Below are positions 21,313 to 34,400 of a stretch of DNA of 52,095 bases, in pieces. The notes beneath the pieces were generated by a model, which saw only the letters and a program-made list of their open reading frames with translations, was not told where the DNA came from and searched no databases. A program made the translations under genes and the position numbers. Source of the stretch: Gonapodya prolifera JEL478 (taxonomy: Eukaryota > Monoblepharomycota > Monoblepharidomycetes > Monoblepharidales > Gonapodyaceae); the NCBI GenBank assembly GCA_001574975.1, contig KQ965882.1, forward strand, positions 2,115 to 54,209, given 5' to 3'. The number at the start of each line of letters is the position of its first letter. The stretch's first letter is position 1.

Positions 21313-24300
21313 ATGTCACTTACTCCACCCCCAAAACGGAGACTGCAAGACTGGGAAATCGATCCCGACCAGGTCTCGTTCACAATCGCCCCCGAGTTCC
21401 GGATTGGGAGCGGAGGGTACGGCGAGGTGTACATTGGGACGTACTGCGGGATAAAAGTCGCCATCAAAGTGCTCAGCTACGTTGATGGCGGGTCCACGTT
21501 GTTCGATGTGAGTGCTTTCCACGTTACCAGAGTGCCGAGTGCGGTACAGGACTCAAACGATGTCTCATTATTCCCCTCCGCCCATCCTATCCAGAATTTT
21601 ATGCGAGAAGTGAAGGGCTGGCACCGATTGAAATTCGAACACGTGCTCCCGCTGTTTGGGGCCTGCGCAAAACCGTTTCTGATCATGATGTCGCCACTGA
21701 TGCCAAATGGCACCATTTTGGACTATCTTCGAAAGAACAAGATTGCGAACCGAGTGCAATTGGTATGTGGCTCTCCGAATTCATCAGTACTCTTTGAGAG
21801 CTGATGTTTGGTCTCTAAATGTCACCACTCGGCACAGTTGTGCGACGTTGCGCGCGGCATGCTCTACCTCGAAACGCGAGACATTGTCCACGCCGACCTA
21901 AAAAACGGGAATACGTTGGTGGATGGACAGGGGAGGGCCCTCATCTGCGACTTCGGGTTGGCGAAGTTTGAGGTCGATGTTCCACCGGAGCTCGAAGATC
22001 TCGGAGGAACGTGGCTGTACATGGCCCCAGAGCGTATGTTGGAACGCGCACCTGGGGAACCACCGAAACCAGTAAACACGACGGCTTCAGACATCTATTC
22101 TTTCGCGATTCTTTGCTACTGCGTGAGTTCAAATTTGATGAGTCAAGACGCATGACCTCACCGTTGCTGTTTCTTTTGTACTGGTTTATAATATAGGTTT
22201 GGACGGTAGATGGCGCACCATATGGCCCAGTTTCCTCAAACGTCGAGCGGGACTTCCTCCTTGAGGAGATCGTTAACAACCAAAAGCGACCCGACTTGCA
22301 TGACTCTAGGCTCTTCAACATGCCGACGGTACTCAAGGACCTTATGCAGCGTTGCTGGGCGGCAGACCCCTTGGTCCGACCTAAATCGTTTCGGGACGTC
22401 TTGGATGTTCTCGAAGCCCTCTTGCCAGCGCAACAGTCCACTAGCACTGGGCATGTGTCAAAGTCTGCATTGTCGTCAGGTGAGCTTGTTTTGTTACCCA
22501 GATCGCGAAACTGAATCATTCTGACAAACTTCGCGTCATGCGCCTTAGCTCCTACAACGTTTTTTATTCCATTCCCGAGGAACGAGCGATTCACTGGTCG
22601 CGAAGAGACCCTCGAGAAGTTTGAGCAGGAGCTTTTAGGGGACGGAAAATGGCGGAAAGGAGCGCTCATCGGGCTTGGAGGGGTGGGGAAGACGCAGGTC
22701 GCTCTAGAACTCGCGTACAGAGTAAAGGATCACCACCCCGACTGCTCGGTAATCTGGCTACCGGCAATGAGCATCACAAGCTATACCCAAGCTTGCGAGC
22801 AGGTAGCTGCACAAATTGGGCTCTCGATTGGAGGAGAAGGAGACAAACGGGAGGACCCAAAGGAGGTGCTGAAGAAGCACTTGGAGACCAACAGTGACCG
22901 CTACCTTCTGATTGTGGACAATGCTGATGACGTGGAGGTCCTCACAGGGAGCGAGCAAGAAAGCGGCATCAAGCACTTCATTCCGCAGAGTGCAGAGGGG
23001 CGCATTCTGTTCACCACGCGGTCGAACAAGGCTGCGACTGTGGTGGCGCAGAACAAAGTCGTGAAGCTCGACGTGATGGATGAGAAGTATGCGTTGGAGT
23101 TTTTTCGAACTTCACTCCGGGAAGACCGTCAGGACCTGTCAGACGATGTTGCAGTGGCCACAGAGCTGCTCCGTGAACTCACCTGCCTTCCACTTGCGAT
23201 CGCACAAGCGGCAGCCTTCTTCAACAGCAACCTTCACATTTCCATCCAACACTATCTTGAACTGTTGAGGACCCGGGAGGAGGATCGTTTTGACCTTTTA
23301 AGCGAGGACTTTGAGGACGAGACGCGCTACGAGGGATATCCAAACGCAGTTGCATCAACATGGGTGGTTTCCTTCGAGCAAATTCGGCAAGATGACCCTG
23401 CTGCGGCAGAAGTCCTCTCGTTCGCGGCATGTATCGATGCCAAGGCCATTCCCAGATCACTACTTCCTCCTGTTGCTCGCGGTACAGTGGTAATGGACAA
23501 AGTCATTGGTACTCTTGTCGGCTACGCGTTCTTTGCTGCACGCTCCAATGGCCAGCTTTATGATATGCACAGATTGGTCCACGCTTCTGCAAGACAATGG
23601 CTGCAAAAGCAGGGTACACTTGGAGCGAAGACAACTTCTGCCATGAAGCACCTCGCAACAGTGTTCCATTCCGATGATTGGACGGAACGTCTCATTTGGA
23701 GTTCGTACCTCCCTCACGTAAAGACTGTGCTCGAAAGCAATGAAAGCGTGGATCTGGAGGCGAGGTATGACCTTTGTTACTGGTTGGGACGATGTCTACG
23801 AAGGGAGGGACGAACCAGGGAGGCCGTCGCGTGGCTTGAGCAATGTGTGGCGGGGAGGAGCACCGTTTTACCACCAGAGCAGCGCGATCTGCTTTTAGCA
23901 CGAGGTTGGTTAGCGAACGCGTACCGCGTGGATGGACAGGTTGGCAAGGCGGTGCCCCTATTGGAGCAGGTGGTGGCTGTTACCACCCGCACTTTGTCGG
24001 AGGAAGACCCATCGCGGCTGGAGTCACAGCGCGAACTGGCTGCCGCGTACCAGGAGAATGGTGAGATTGGGAAGGCGGTGGAGTTGTTTGAGACAGTGGT
24101 GGCCATTGCGACGCGCACGATGTCGGAGGAACATCCAGACCTGCTGACGTCGCAACACGAACTGGCGCGCGCGTACGAGGCCAATGGTCAGGCGAGCAAG
24201 GCTGTTGCAATTTTGGAGAAGGTTGTGGCCATTCGCACCCGCACTCTTGTGAAGGAGCACCCGGACCGTTTGGCGTCGCTGCATGCGATGGCTGGTGCAT

Positions 24301-25136
24301 ATCGCTCGAATGGTCAGGTGGGCAAGGCCGTGGAGCTGTTGGAGGAGGTGGTGTCCATAGAGGCCCGAATTGTGGCGGAGGAGCACCCAGACCGACTGGA
24401 GTCGCAGCACTTACTTGCCATAGCATATAGGGATAGTAATCAGGTGGGAAAGGCATTAGAGCTTTTGGAAAATGTTCTGGCCATCAGGGAGCGTACTCTT
24501 GGAGAGGAGCACCCGTCCTGGCGGGCATCGCAGCATGTACTGGCAGTGACTTACCTGATGGATGGACGGGTTGGGGAAGCGGTGGAGCGTTTGAAGCGGG
24601 TTGTGGCCGTTGAGGAACGCATTGGTCTAGCGGAGGAACATCCAGATCGCTTATCATCACTGCATGAACTGGCGCATGCTTTCTGGGTGAGCGGACAGGT
24701 AGACGAGGCAGTGGAACTTCTTGAGAAGGTCGTGGCCATTCGAAGCCGTACGCAAGCAGAGGACCACCCCGACCGACTGGCCTCACAGCACGCTCTTGCG
24801 ATGACTTACAAGTCAAGTGGACAGCTCGTGAAAGCCTTGCCACTTCTTGAGCATGTGGTTGCAGTTGTCGGGCGTAAATTGGCTGTCGATCACCCTCATC
24901 GCGTGCTATTTATGGGGCAGCTTGCTGAGATGCGCGAGGAAGTATGCGCGAATGGTCAACGCAAGGGTGACCGTCCCACGATTGGAGAGCGAGCGCGCGG
25001 ACTTGCCCGCAGCGCTGCTCAGCTAATGGGGCCCATGCGAGTGTCCGATTCTCCCAGGATATCATTTTTTAATGCCACTTTCCTATTATCTCTTTTCGCT
25101 TTGTTTCTTGCCCTCGTAGTCCGGTACTTATTCTGA
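21313..25136 (+). CDS. Kinase-NB-ARC-TPR fusion protein, copy B (intact NLR-like STAND protein)
   Basis: Five exons: 21313-21507, 21595-21762, 21838-22122, 22197-22479 and 22549-25136. They join in frame to 1172 residues. Kinase (about 15-280): glycine loop GSGGYG at 32-37, Lys52, Glu70, HAD at 139-141 with Asn146, DFG at 159-161, APE at 184-186; all catalytic residues are present, but the Arg of HRD is Ala. NB-ARC: P-loop GLGGVGKT 352-359, Walker B LLIVDNADD near 430, RILFTTRSN, LTCLPLAIAQ (GLPLA-like) and LYDMHRLVH (MHD-like). Then nine TPR units of 42-43 residues (about 728-1106), kinesin-light-chain type. The last 23 residues, about 1150-1172, are a hydrophobic helix (FLLSLFALFLALVVRYLF), a likely tail anchor. 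I chose ATG 21313 because copy D starts at the same place before LQDWEIDPDQ. Role as an NTP-switched receptor signalling through its kinase is inferred. Confidence 0.92.
23799..24935 (+). repeat. Nine tandem TPR units in copy B (126-bp period)
   Basis: Units share the pattern xxGQxxKAVxLLExVVAI then EEHPDRLxSQxxLAxAY. Eight are exactly 42 codons; the seventh has 43. Neighbouring units are close in DNA as well as protein, which would favour slippage or unequal crossing-over. Confidence 0.85.
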
Positions 25137-25527
25137 GCAATGTTTTCTCTCTCTCACAGAATTTCAGATCTATTGTGTATCGAGCATACTACAATCGCTG
25201 CTTCGATTCCGGTACGCTCCTTTGACAGGATTGAGCGGTTCCTTCTAGTGAACGGGGGTCCGCCATAACAGTTCACGGCGTTCTCTGACAGGACGGAGAA
25301 ACCATTTAGCCGCTGATCAGAGCCGTCCCAGTCCGCAGAGTGGCATCCCTTCCACGCCTTCGCGCACGCCACGCGCCCACGCGGAAAACTCCCACTCTAC
25401 CGCTCTCCACCCACCGGAACCCGCAATCGCGCTCCGTAGTAATTGGTGATCGCTGCCTTGGCATCTTGACCATCCACGTCTTCACATCCAACGAAAACAC
25501 GCCGCCCTTCCATTCTTTCCACCAGAA

Positions 25528-28500
25528 ATGTCGGCGACTCCCATTAAAAGACGAAACTGCAGGACTGGGAGATCGCTCCGGACAAGGTCACCTTCACCGC
25601 GCCCCCCGAGTTCCGAATCGGGAGCGGGGGGTACGGCGACGTGTACGAGGGGACCTACTGGGGGACAAAAGTCGCCGTAAAGGTTCTCAAACTCCCTGAT
25701 AACGGAGCTCTGGTCGAGGTTCGTTCCATGTTCTTCGCCGGGAGTTGGATTCCACCAGGGACCTGAAGCGACGTCTCGTCATCACCCACTCTAATCTTTC
25801 ATGCGGGAAGTGAAAGGTTGGCACCGTCTCAAATTTGAACACGTTCTACCGCTTTACGGAGCCTGCACCAATCCAATTCTGATAATGGTGTCGCCGTTGA
25901 TGCCGAACGGCACCATTTTGGATTACATTCAAACAAACAAGAGCGCGAATCGAATTCAATTGGTGCGTATAAAGATAGTTAGATCCCCGTGATTCTGCGT
26001 CTCTTCTGACGACGGTCCTTCGACACCATGTGCAACCTCGCGACGTCGCTCGGGGCTTGTACGACCTCGAAACACGGGGTTTCGTGCACGCGGACCTGAA
26101 GAGCGGCAGCACTTTAGTGACGAACATGGAAAGGGAGTCATCTGCGACTTTGGACTTTCCAAGTTCGAGACCGACGGTCCACCCGAGCTGGACGATCTTG
26201 GTGGAACGTGGCTGTACATGGCGCCGGAGGGTATCGTTGCGCCGGAACCTGGAGAACCACCGAGACCGGTCAATACAACAGCATCAGACATCTACTCTTT
26301 CGGGATCCTTTGCTACTGCGTGAGTTGCACTTTTGAAGTGCGAGACATAAGGTCGAACAACCGCTTAGCTACGTTTTTACTGGGAATGCACCAGGTTTGG
26401 ACAGTAGATGGCAAATCATATAGCGACGTCTCTTCAGATGAGCGGGACGCTCTTCTTGAAGAGATCGTTTACAATCACAAACGGCCAGACCTCCACGAAC
26501 CGCGACTCTCCGGCATGCCGACAAACTCAAAGACCTCATGCAGCAGTGCTGGGGCGGGAGACGTGTCAGCGCGGCCTTTGTCGTTTCAGGATGTGCTGAA
26601 TGTGTTTGAAGCGCTCGTGCCGTCAAAGCAACGTGCGACCGGCGAACTTGTTTCCAACACAGTCGCTCCATCAGGTGCGCAATCATTTTCGGTTTGGCAC
26701 GCGACTGATTTTGGCACGCAATTGATTTTCGCTACCATGAACACACATAAACTCTCAAGTGCCTTCGATGTTCTTTGTTTCCATTCCTGAGGAACGGCAG
26801 ATCACTGGTCGCGAAGGCGCAATTACAAAGTTGGACCGTGAGCTTATGGCGGGAGGAAAATGGAGCAAAGGCGCTCTTGTCGGCCTCGGTGGAGTTGGAA
26901 AAACGCAAGTCGCGCTTGAGCTCGCGTACAGAGGGCGGTCCCACAATCCCGACTGTTCTGTGATCTGGCTCCCGGCGATGAGTCTTGCGAGCTATACGCG
27001 AGGTTGTGAGCAGGCCGCGACCCGTTTCGGACTCTCCATCAAGGGAGAAGGAGACAAACGGGAGGATGCCGAAGAGGTCCTCAAGAACTATTTGGAGAGT
27101 TATGGCGGACGTTTTCTCTTGATTGTGGAAAATGCCGATGATGTGGAGGTCGTTGCTGGTAGCACGTCGGAGAAGGGGATCAAGCACTACCTCCCACAGA
27201 GTGAGGGTGGGCGCATCCTATTCACAACGCGGTCAAACAGGGCCGCCACAGTTGTTGCCCAGAACAAAGTGGTGAAGTTGGAAGCGATGGATGAGAAGGA
27301 GGCGCTGGACTTCTTCCACGCCTCGCTCACGGATGACCGGGAGAATCTGTTGCACGATCGCACGCTCGTGTTGGAACTCCTTCGAGAGCTCACGTTCCTC
27401 CCGCTGGCGATTGCGCAGGTGGCGGCGTACTAAAACAGATACCCACATATTTCCATCCAATGGTACATAAACGAACTGTCGCGGGAGGCAAAGAGGGATC
27501 GTCTTGACCTTTTGAGCGAAGATTTTGATGATAATACCCGCTACGAAGGAACCCAGAACGCAGTGGGGTCGACTTGGCTGATATCGTTCGAGCAGATACA
27601 GCGCAACGATCCTCCTGCGGAGAAGCTGCTGGCGTTTTTGGCATGTATCGATCGCAAAGCCATCCCGCGATCAATCTTCCCGCCTGTCATCGTTGGCAAA
27701 GTAGCAATGGACAAGGCCATCGGCACTCTCATCGACTATGATGTCTCGTGGTACGCTCTGATGGGGAAGCCTATGATACGCATCGGTTGGTGCATGCAGC
27801 CGCAAGACGGTGGTACGAACAGCGGCCGCAATGGAACGTCACGTAGAATCCGCCATTGTTCGCCTGTCGCAAGTGTTTGCCACTGATAGCTGGTCAACGC
27901 GTGCGACATGGATCGCATGCATGCCTCACGTGCAGACGGTGCTTGAAAGTAATGATGGCGTGGATCTTGAGGCGAGATATGATCTTTGCCACTGGCTGGC
28001 CCGATGCCTGCGACAGGAGGGGAAATACAAGGAGGCGATATCGTGGGCGGAAAAATGCAAAGCCGGGAGGGAGCGTCTTTTCCCGTCAAAGAACGGCCCA
28101 GCTCTCCTGGAAGCGCAGTACGACCTGGCGATCTCTTACCACAGTGACGCGCAGCTGGACAAGACGATACCTCTGTTGGAACTTGTGACATCAGTCAATG
28201 CACAAACTTTGCCAGCGGAGGATCAAGGCAGGCTGGAGACGGGGCAGGAGCTGGCTTTCGCTTATGTCGGAAATGGGCAAGTGGAAAAGGGAATGCGCCT
28301 ATTAGAGGAGATATTGGCAATTCAAGAACGCCCGTTTTCAGAGGAAAACCCAGCCCTTCTGTTATCGCAAGAAACGTTGTCTTTCGCTTATCATGTACGC
28401 GAGCAGTGTAACAAGGCGGTGTCAGTATTGGAACATGTCGATGCAATCAAGGCACGGATCTTGCCGGATGATCATCCCAATCGACTTCAAACACGGTATG

Positions 28501-29808
28501 CACTAGCATTAGTATATAATGCAAGAGGGCAACCAGATAAGGCGCTCGTCATCTTTGAGCAGTTGGTCGCCATCAGGGAGCGCAGCATGGCAGAAGAGGG
28601 ACAGATAGAAATGGCAGTACTGCTCCTGGAAGCCACTTCAGTAATCAAAGCCCATACACTTGCAGAAGACCACCGATCGCGACTAGAAACACAACAGGAA
28701 TTGGCTTTGGCGTATCTGCCGCCGGTCGGACAGCCGATGCCATTGAACTGTTGGAGAAAGTTGTTGCCATTCGCGAACGTGTTTTGGAAAAGAACAGAAT
28801 CCGACGCGACTTGTTTCAGAGCGGACGCTGGCCGTCATGTACGTCCAAACCGGGCAGATAGAGAAGGCGATGGTGTGTTACAGAAGATAGTGGCCATTCA
28901 AGAGCGTATATGCTCAGAGGAGAACCCAGTCTTTGCTTGAATCAGAGCAAGCATTGGGGTTGGCATATCACCAAAGCGGACAGTTTGGCAAGGCAGTGGC
29001 AGGTGCTTGAAAAAGTTGTCGCGATCAAGGAGCGCACCTTGCACAAGGACGATCCGTCCCTCCGCGACTCGCAGAATAGCCTGACAATGGCGTACATGTC
29101 GAATGGGCAGGCGGACAAGGCGTTGGTGGGATTGGCGCAGGAGGTGGCAATGAAGGAGCGGATCCTGTCGGAAGAGCACCCCGACCTACTTGAATCACAA
29201 GTCGTATTGGCTTTTTCGTACAGGAGAGTGGGCAGATTGCCAAGGCTGTGGAGCTGTTTGAAAAAGTCCTGACAGTTCGCGAGCGTGTACTTGAAAAGGA
29301 CCACCCAAAGCTCATTGAATCGCAGTATGGGCTGGCGTTGACGTACCAGGTTAGCGGAGACATGACCAAATCTGTGAGCTTTTGGAAAAGATTGTTTCTG
29401 TCCGTGAGCGTGTTCTGGCGGGACGTGTCACGACTCGAAGCGGAGCAAGCCCTTGCTGTTTCTTATGCTGGAGTGGGTCAGCTCGACAAAGCTGCTTCAC
29501 TCCTTGAGCACGTTGTGACTGTCGCCATGCGGACCATGGCGGCAGAGCACCCAACGCGTGTGGAGTTTGAGCAGCAGCTTGACGAGCTTCACGCGATGCA
29601 GGCGCAGCTTATGGGCAGTGTCAAAGTGGTCTCTCCGCCCGAGGTGGAACCTGAGGTTGCACGAGCAGCAGAGCCGTCACCTGATACTACTTAATCTGCG
29701 CTGGAAATGCAAGGGGACGCGGCGACTGAGTCGTACAATTTCCAATGGGCTGGTGGTCCGTTGGAAGGACTCTTCGACTTCATGTGGGGAGTGTGGACAC
29801 AGTCATGA
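25528..29808 (+). pseudogene. Decayed kinase-NB-ARC-TPR gene, copy C
   Basis: The third locus of the tandem array, same direction as B and D. ATG at 25528 is followed within a dozen codons by a one-base frame loss before CAGGACTGGGAG. Kinase pieces are FRIGSGGYGDVYEGTYWG, GWHRLKFEHVLPLYGAC, GFVHADLKSGSTL (catalytic-loop Asn replaced by Ser), another frameshift, then GVICDFGLSKFETD and MAPEGI (APER lost). The NB-ARC keeps GLGGVGKT, LLIVENADD, RILFTTRSN and LTFLPLAIAQVAAY, but the next codon is TAA (about 27431). Frameshifts follow near 27750, 28730, 28920 and 29240 in the TPR part. A TAA at 29692-29694 cuts off an in-frame tail (NFQWAGGPLEGLFDFMWGVW) that resembles the C terminus of D, so the original end was 29808. 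Confidence 0.88.
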
Positions 29809-31408
29809 GCAGAGCTTGGGATAGCTAGGTGATGCTTTCACATATTCGCGTGTACATGTCTAGCAATACCTGGTAGGAGGAGATGGAATACCTTGGCCTT
29901 TGCAAGGGGGCTGCGCCTGGACCGTGCACGGGTCTGCTGAGGTTGGTCTTTCCACCTCCCACTCCCTTTTCGCCGACAAACCCGAAACATGCTGCGCCGA
30001 CTCGCTGTCAAGCTCGCGACGTCGTGCGTCCGATTCGAAAGCCGCGCGCCGATTGCGGTGGTTCGCGTCTGCCTTCTTTTCAATGAAAATACCACACCCG
30101 CCGGCTGTGTACCACGGAACACTGGTGGTGCGGTGAAATCTTAGCGAACTGTTAGCAATGGCTCGTAAGATTTCACCTCATCATCCATTGCCCCACCGCT
30201 ACTCCGTCCCACCGACCTTTGTTCTCATTGCCCATCTCTTCTCCTTCGGGATCCTCTGGGGCATTCTATGGTACGGCCACTTCTCGTGCCAGTGGACACA
30301 CTCAGGCTCTGTCCGTCGTCTCCACATGTCGCACTCGGTGTACAGAGCCCAGGGCTAGGGCTGCCACTTCGAGGACCAATCTTTGGGACGTGATGAAACG
30401 TCAGTTACAGCTGCGACGCCGAGGATGCGTGCCTGGACCCGCGCGGCCTGGTGTTGTTTCGAGCGGGGCGACATGGTCTTGCGTGAACCGATGGGGCCAG
30501 CCGGTGGGGGGACTTTATCATGATAGGCGAGGTCAAGTCAAGGAACGTGACGGGATCAGCCATTAGCCGCTTGCAGAGGAACGGCGATCAGAATCTGCAT
30601 ACTGAGTTTTTGAACTTCTCGGTGCGTTCTGGCCGGTGGGTGGGGCGGGGGAGGGGGGGGGGGGGGGGGGGGGGGGGTGACCAGGAGCTCATTTCTGTCG
30701 GTTTGTATCTGAAAGCGTACCCGTTCACATGCCGACCGTCCCTACGCGGGTAGGTGGATGTCTTCGCGGATGGAGTCATGAGTGATTCGACGGATTGTGA
30801 TTCTGAGGGTGAACGGGGACGAGGCGGCGGTCGAAAAAGCCGCGCCATGTCTGCGCTCTCCTGAATCTCGGGGATCAGAACCTGGGCGAAGCAATCATGG
30901 GTTTGGGGTTGGGAAAGGTCATCAAATCAACGAGCCAACGTGCACCACGTCCCGAAATTGAGGATTTGAGGAAGTCAGTATCTTCCTGGGTACTGTGTAT
31001 TGGGTATATGATCAATCTGTGCTTCACGTCACATTTCTGCAGCTATCCCATCAACCTGCATTAGACGACTTACAGCGTAAAGTGTCAAAAGTCATGGCGT
31101 TCCTCCCGCATCAGGCTTAACAGACCAAACAAACTACGTCTTCGGTGCCGAATTAAAAAATGAGAACGCGGACATGTTCGACTGACGAATCCTTAAATCA
31201 GTTGTCGAATCTTCTCCGAAAAACACGCCCTTTCTCCCGCGCGCGGCGTGATTCCCGTGAAAATCTCGTCCCTGATACCCATTGCTAATACCCATCGCCG
31301 GATTCGGGGTACCCGCGATCGCGATTTCAAGTCTGCTCGTGTCCTCTCTGGCACCATCCTGTCCACATTCAACGAAACTGCACCGTCCGGTTCCCTTTTC
31401 CGTCAGAA
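29809..31408. other. Intergenic stretch between copies C and D
   Basis: About 1.6 kb with no supported gene. It contains the G-run at 30638-30677 and, in its last 100 bases, a leader resembling those of copies B and C (CCCTTTTCCGTCAGAA before the ATG of D). Confidence 0.4.
30638..30677 (+). repeat. Poly-G tract and predicted G-quadruplex motif
   Basis: Runs of 3, 4, 5 and 25 guanines are separated by single bases T, C and A; the last run covers 30653-30677. This fits the G3+N1-7 quadruplex rule with one-base loops. It lies between copies C and D. The exact length may be affected by sequencing slippage. Confidence 0.85.
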
Positions 31409-34400
31409 ATGTCGCCAACTCCACCCAAAAAGTCGAAACTGCAGGACTGGGAGATCGATCCCGACCAGGTCACCTTCATCATCGCTCCCGAGTTCCGAAT
31501 CGGGAGCGGGGGTTATGGCGATGTGTATGAAGGGACCTACTGCGGGATTAAAGTCGCAGTCAAGGTGCTTAAATTGAGGAATGGCGAGGGAATGGACAAG
31601 GTGTGTCGATCGTGGTGGAAGAGGTCCTCGAAATCCAGAACATCCGTGATCGATTCCCTGCAATTGCACTCGACAGGCTTTCATGCGCGAAGTCCGAGGA
31701 TGGCATAACCTCAAGTTCGAACACATACTTCCGATGTACGGGGCCTGTACCGCGCCTGTTCCGATGATGGTGTCCCCGTTGATGCAAAACGGAAACATGT
31801 TGGATTACCTTCAAAAGAACAAGGATGCGAACCGAATACAGTTGGTACGTTTACATTTCAACTGCATATTTTATTCTCTTTTTCATCGCTCCGCCTGATT
31901 CCCTCAGTTATGCGACGTCGCCCGTGGAATGTACTATCTCGAAATCCGTGGTATCGTGCACGCGGACCTGAACCCCTTGAACGCATTCGTAGACGAGCAC
32001 GGCAAAGCTCTCGTCGGGGACTTTGGGCTAGCGAAATTCGAGGTCGACATGCCGCTCAACGTAGAAAATACGGGTGGGACGGTATGGTTCATGGCGCCTG
32101 AGCGGATGATGGATCAAGAACCCGGCACGACACCGAGACCTGTAAACACTACGGTGTCGGATATCTATTCGTTTGGCATTTTGGTATTCTCGGTAGGTTC
32201 AAGCTTGATGGTGCAGGACATGTTTTGGGTCTATTAATTATGTCGACATTTCCGTCGCACTCGATTTTGTTCAAGGCATGGACAAGGGATGGGAGGCCGT
32301 ATGGTTGCCTCTCCTCGGAAATCGAACGGGAAGCCCTTCTCGAGGATATCGTCAACAGTCAAAGGCGACCTGACTTGAACGACGCTCGACTCTTCGACAT
32401 GCCAAAGGAGCTCATGGACCTCATGCAGAGGTGCTGGGTGGCAGATCCTTCCGCGCGACCCAAATCGTTTCTAGACATCCTGAACGCTCTCGAAGTGCTC
32501 TTGCGGGCACAGCAGGCAGTAGCTCCCCCTGGACTTGTGGCGAGGTCTGCAACGTCAACAGGTGAACTTCTTTGCTATCAGGTCAGCAAAGCTATCGACT
32601 GGCATTTACTACGTAATCTTCTTCAGCGTCCGGAACTTTCGTCGTTCCTTTCCCGAGGAATGATCGATTCACCGGCCGTGAGGAACCACTCGCAAAATTG
32701 GAGCAGGAGCTTCTCGGTGACGGGAAATGGCGCAAAGGAGCGCTCATAGGACTTGGTGGAGTTGGGAAGACGCAAGTTGCTCTGGAGCTTGCGTACAGGG
32801 TGAAAGACCGTCACCCCAATTATTCAGTCATCTGGTTGCCCGCAATGACTGTCGCGAGCTTCACCCAAGCGTGTGAGCAGGCGGCTGAAAGCTTTGGACT
32901 CGAAATTGCTGAAGGAGATCAGCGGGAAGACCCAAAGGAGGTTCTAAAGAGACACCTGGAGACCAGTGACGGGAGATACTTTCTGATTGTGGACAACGCC
33001 GATGACATTGAGGTTGTGGCAGGGAGTGGTTCCGAAAACGGAATCAAGCACTACCTGCCGCAAAGTGAGCGGGGTAGGATCCTTTTCACCACACGATCAA
33101 ACAGGGCCGCGACGGTTGTAGCGCAAAACAAAGTTGTGAAATTGGACCTGATGGATGTCACGTATGCACTGGACTTCCTCCGGGCATCGCTCAGGGAAGA
33201 CCGTCAGAATTTGTTGGACAATCTTGCCCTTTCGACGGAGCTCCTCCACGAGCTCACCTGTCTCCCACTTGCAATTGCGCAGGCAGCCGCATATTTCAAC
33301 AGCAACCTCCACATTTCCGCCGAGCAGTATCTTGACCTTTTGAGGGATCGCGAGTGGGATCGCTTTGAACTTTTAAGCGAAGACTTCGAGGATGAGACGC
33401 GGTATGTAGGTTCTCCGAATTCCGTAGGGACGACTTGGATGCTGTCATTTGAGCAAATACAGCGCGACGACCCAGCTGCTGCAGAAATCCTCTCGTTTGC
33501 GGCATGCGTTGACGCGAAAGCTATTCCCCGATCTCTGCTCCCGCCTGTTGCGAGTAGCAAAGTGGTAATGGACAAAGTCATTGGCACTCTTGTTGGTTAC
33601 GCCTTTTTCGCACCACGCTCTGATGGCCAGCTTTACGATATGCACAGACTCGTCCATGCTTCTGCGAGAAAGTGGCTCCAACAGCAGGGCACCCTTTCTT
33701 CAAAGACAGAGTCTGCCTTGAAGCACCTCGCAACTGTGTTCCATTCCGATGATTGGTTCACGCGTCCGGTGTGGAGTTCATACCTCCCTCACGTCAAGAG
33801 CATCCTTGAGGGTGATGAGGGGATGGATTTGGAGGATAGGTATACACTTTGCTACTGGTTGGGTCGATGCATGCGGGTGGAGGGACAAAGCAAGGAGGCA
33901 GTGACATGGCTTGAAAAATGTGAATTGGGGAGGAGCACCATTTTACCACCAGAGCACCACGATCTGCTTTATGTGCGAGCTTGGCTAGCAAATGCTTATC
34001 GCATCGATGGAAAGTTGGGAAAGGCAGTGACGTTAATGGAGCAGGTGGTCGCTGTCACCACACGCATTTTGGATCCAGAGCATCCATCGCGGCTGGAATC
34101 ACAGCGTGAATTGGCTGCCGCATACCAAGACAACGGTCAGGTGGAAAAGGCAGTGGAACTTTTGGGAACTGTGGTAGCAATTCGCACACGAATTCTACCA
34201 GAAGAGCAACCGGACAGGCTGGCGTCACAACATGAACTAGCTCGTGCGTACCTTGCAAATGGACAGGTAGCCAAGGCGGTGGAGCTGTTAGAAACCGTGG
34301 TTGCCATCCGCACTCGTACTGTTCCGGAGGACGACCTTGACCTGCTGGCATCGCAGCGTGCACTTGGAAATGCATATCAGGCAAGTGGGATGGTGGAAAA

